Assembly (NCBI GenBank): GCA_022432975.1
Contig: CM039510.1
Span: forward strand, 8,250,309-8,314,308
Direction of reading: 5' to 3'
Length of the DNA: 64,000 nucleotides
Source: Begonia masoniana
Lineage: Eukaryota > Streptophyta > Magnoliopsida > Cucurbitales > Begoniaceae
Below the pieces are notes generated by a model. That model saw only the letters and a program-made list of their open reading frames with translations. It ran no database searches and was not told the DNA's origin. Positions 61,598 through 64,000 of this stretch are shown here, piece by piece (within the stretch, counting starts at the first letter, position 1; every line of letters starts with the position of its first letter). Made by a program: the position numbers and the translations under genes.

Positions 61598-62917
61598 TTA
61601 AATAATACATGGTCCCCAATGTATCACATTAAACAAAACGAAAGAAAAAGGGAAGTAGTGTACCTCAATCCGAGTCGGACTCCTCATCCAATGTAGCAGC
61701 AGGTGGGTTAGCGAAAGGCCGCAGTAGATGCTCTGGAAAGTAGATGCTGCTCGCGACGCCGCGCCCTGATGAGCAGAGCGCGCCAAAAACATAGACAGGT
61801 CCAGAAAGCGCTGCTCCAGCCGGGTCTGTCGGGAGTGAAGCTGCTCAATCTGAACAGCCATCTGTGCAACCATATGTCCCACATCATTAAAGGTGTAAGC
61901 GGGGGGAGAGGGCACAGAGGATGAAGAAGCGCCCATGGTAGGTGGCATAGCAGGCTGACCCTCGTGACTGCGCTTAGTGCGGGCCTCGCGTCGCGCCTCC
62001 TCGTGCTGTGCACGCCGTCCTCGAGGGATAATATCAGGTGGAGGAGGAACGGCTGCTATGTCTGCGAGGTCATCAAAGCCTAACCCATTAGGGCGGGCAA
62101 ACCCATGGGGCCAATCGGCTATCCTGACAATCTTGGATGAACCGTAAACCATTTGCTGTATCCAGGGTTCATCCGTAGAACTCATCGGGACATCAGCTGC
62201 GGCACATAACTGAGTGATAAGGACCGGATGGATATGTCCTCCCGTGTTCGATCCTCTACTACAGGTGAGAATGTTGTTGTAGATGAGATGGCCAACATCT
62301 ACAGATCGACCGGTAAGAATACAATAGAGGAGCACGGCGCGGTCCTTTGTGAATTCTGTCTTCTGGGAGGTCGGCATTAAATTACCTCTGATGAACCGAC
62401 ACCAAGCTTGGGCATAGCGGTTCAGACAGTTGGTGAACAAATGGAGTGGTTGAGGGGGCTGTCTCGCCGAGTAGATCCAAGTGGAGTCCCGATGCCCGAG
62501 CTCACTCAGAATCAGATCATAGTCTGGTTCAGTCATCACGGTGTGCAGCTCATCCGGGAAAGAATCTGCCAGACCGAACTTGGTGTTAATAACCGCAGCG
62601 GAGAAATCAACAACTCTGTTGCGGACTCTAACTGAACCAACCCTCCCTGCTGCCTTGAGGTTAGCATAGAATTCGCGGACCACGCTAATGTTGGCCTCAC
62701 CACCCATCACAGCTACTGACTCCCATCCTCTGCTCTGGAGCATGGCTAAAATGTCACCATCCTCTGAGGTGGGCCGAAACTGGATTTCACAAATGATAGC
62801 CTTGTCCTGGACCATAAAGTCCTGATAATAATTAGCCGCCAAGGGGTTTAGGAAGGAATGCTCCACAGGTGGGAAGGAGACGAGGCTGGTGGCAGCTCTG
62901 GCTCGTCTAGGTGGCAT
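61598..62917 (-). CDS. Retrotransposon protein with putative plant transposon (Transposase_32-like) domain
   Basis: Start ATG chosen at 62917 (MPPRRARAATSL); an in-frame upstream start exists at 62986 but its leader is not family-like. The 439-residue product has EFYANLKAAGRV..VRVRNRVVDFS near residues 80-105 and TKDRAVLLYCILTGRSVDVG near 195-215. This is the pattern of the plant LTR-element domain usually called Transposase_32 or 'putative plant transposon protein'. The C-terminal half has a charged PRGRRAQHEEARREARTKR stretch and a likely coiled coil (VQIEQLHSRQTRLEQRFLDL). The frame is unbroken. Function is unproven; despite the family name it has no transposase triad that I can see. Confidence 0.75.
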   Translation of the reverse strand: MPPRRARAATSLVSFPPVEHSFLNPLAANYYQDFMVQDKAIICEIQFRPTSEDGDILAMLQSRGWESVAVMGGEANISVVREFYANLKAAGRVGSVRVRNRVVDFSAAVINTKFGLADSFPDELHTVMTEPDYDLILSELGHRDSTWIYSARQPPQPLHLFTNCLNRYAQAWCRFIRGNLMPTSQKTEFTKDRAVLLYCILTGRSVDVGHLIYNNILTCSRGSNTGGHIHPVLITQLCAAADVPMSSTDEPWIQQMVYGSSKIVRIADWPHGFARPNGLGFDDLADIAAVPPPPDIIPRGRRAQHEEARREARTKRSHEGQPAMPPTMGASSSSVPSPPAYTFNDVGHMVAQMAVQIEQLHSRQTRLEQRFLDLSMFLARSAHQGAASRAASTFQSIYCGLSLTHLLLHWMRSPTRIEVHYFPFSFVLFNVIHWGPCII

Positions 62918-63649
62918 GTTGAAGACTAACAAAGTAGCTAACCTGTCATTGCACAGAAGAAGCAACAAATCCAACCCAGTAGACAAACATATGACAGTTT
63001 AGCACTAGGAGAAAAGCAATGAAGAAATGCGAAGAAGCTCAATGCATAAATATAAAGTAAACTTGATGCAGGCAATGCAATGAACAATTGATAGGCATAA
63101 ATCATATCAGCAATACTACACTACACAATAATTGTTCTCATCCTCAAAATGAAGCAAGCGTGCAATAGATCTGGCAATTTCATGATCACAGCAAGCCAAC
63201 AGTTAATCGTATGCCAAAGAGAATTTACAGAAACTGACCAAACTGCAGCAATAATCCGAACCATCCTCCACAAATTATAATCAATGGTGCAAAATCAGGT
63301 GAAATTATTAAGCAGGTGAAACTATTTTTAAAAAAATCCCACAGGATAACCGGAAATAAATCAACGCCGAGAGCAATCGACAAAATGCAGAACATACCCA
63401 AATGCGAGGAAGAGAAAGAAGTAAGTCAGAGGCGTTTACCTGGCGTCGAGAAACAGATCGGGGTAGTGCGCGGCAGAACACAAGAGAAACGAGAGAGAGG
63501 AAAATGAGATGCAGCGATCGAGCGCAGTGGAGAAAAGAGAGGATCGCTGGTGAGGTCGCCGTGGAGAGAAAAACAGGGGTAGGGTTTTTGAATGAGAAAA
63601 TGAGGATTGTAAAAATTGATTGAGTGTTGGGTATAAAAATACCCAAGCC

Positions 63650-63748
63650 GCGATCGATTTCTATCTTTTCATAGAGATCGATCGCTGAATTATTTTTGTT
63701 TTTAAACGAAGCTGCGATCGATCTCTATGACTTACAGAGATCGATCGC
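63650..63748. repeat. Two CGATCGAT hairpins in the retroelement leader
   Basis: 63650-63684 (GCGATCGATTTCTAT...ATAGAGATCGATCGC) and 63714-63748 (GCGATCGATCTCT, 9-base loop, AGAGATCGATCGC; perfect). Same stem sequence as in the LTR at 59629. Confidence 0.82.
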
Positions 63749-64000
63749 TGTAACGATTTATATATTTATTTTATATATAATAATAAAATAAAATAAAATA
63801 AAATAAAATACCTATATAAATAAGAAAAATAATAATAATAATAAAAGTGGTAGTCCTACAAACGCCCCCTTTCCCCCCTCCAAACTTAGTATAAGTATGG
63901 TCACTAACGTTGAATCAACTCCAAGAAGTGGGGGCACTCGATTATCTTAAGAAGACTCGGCTCGGTACTCCTCATCATCCTCATATAAGAGAATTAAGTG

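Larger units (their letters stand above)
58556..64000 (-). mobile_element. LTR retrotransposon, 3' portion, probably non-autonomous
   Basis: Composed of 3' LTR (58556-60029), polypurine tract, about 1.5 kb of AT-rich DNA with four CCCCAAACTT-type blocks (60030, 60605, 61587 and 63878), a Transposase_32-like ORF (61598-62917) and a further leader with hairpins (63650-63748). No RT or integrase is seen in the window. It appears to have inserted within or upstream of UTP25's 5' part. Confidence 0.75.

Overview
The window is nuclear DNA from a plant, almost certainly a eudicot. Evidence is spliced genes with GT..AG introns and plant-specific families (XTH, plant-type SDR, plant Ty3/gypsy chromoviruses, Cassandra). 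Repeats dominate: LTR retrotransposons, solo or broken LTRs, foldback MITEs and hAT-type elements make up most of the sequence. I cannot name the species from the sequence alone.

Layout. 1-576: Cassandra TRIM element with a 5S rRNA-like LTR. 1361-4780: two 3' ends of one gypsy family joined tail to tail. 5424-14846: complete Tekay/Del-like chromovirus with 5-bp target duplication, near-identical 2.4-kb LTRs and two nonsense codons in one gag-pol frame; its LTRs carry arrays of TGACGTCA. 15680-16325: foldback MITE. 18334-21664 (minus): intact nine-exon short-chain dehydrogenase/reductase (SDR) gene. 21795-26675: large inverted repeat made from the upstream region of that gene. 26676-28920: broken gypsy LTR containing about 42 copies of a 24-bp minisatellite. 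29731-30439: two leading exons of a TAD2-like tRNA adenosine deaminase. 31207-31862: MuDR transposase fragment. 33956-36978: two hAT-type MITEs.

39732-43128 is a xyloglucan endotransglucosylase/hydrolase (XTH) gene split just after its signal peptide by a 2.1-kb solo LTR and further damaged by small indels. 43277-44733 is a TIR element. 44851-48021 is the most unusual item: a 3.2-kb LTR retrotransposon whose single frame joins Gag, a stretch of plant myosin XI IQ motifs and an integrase-tail/chromodomain, with no protease, RT or integrase core. 48558-57027 (minus) holds the last 14 exons of UTP25/NOF1, a nucleolar small-subunit processome factor; one 3.7-kb intron is filled with copia, receptor-like kinase and oxysterol-binding-protein fragments. 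58556-64000 is the 3' part of another LTR element with a Transposase_32-like ORF and perfect CGATCGAT hairpins.

Only the SDR gene and UTP25 look like functioning host genes. The rest is a record of insertion, duplication, capture and decay, and the genes do not form a pathway.
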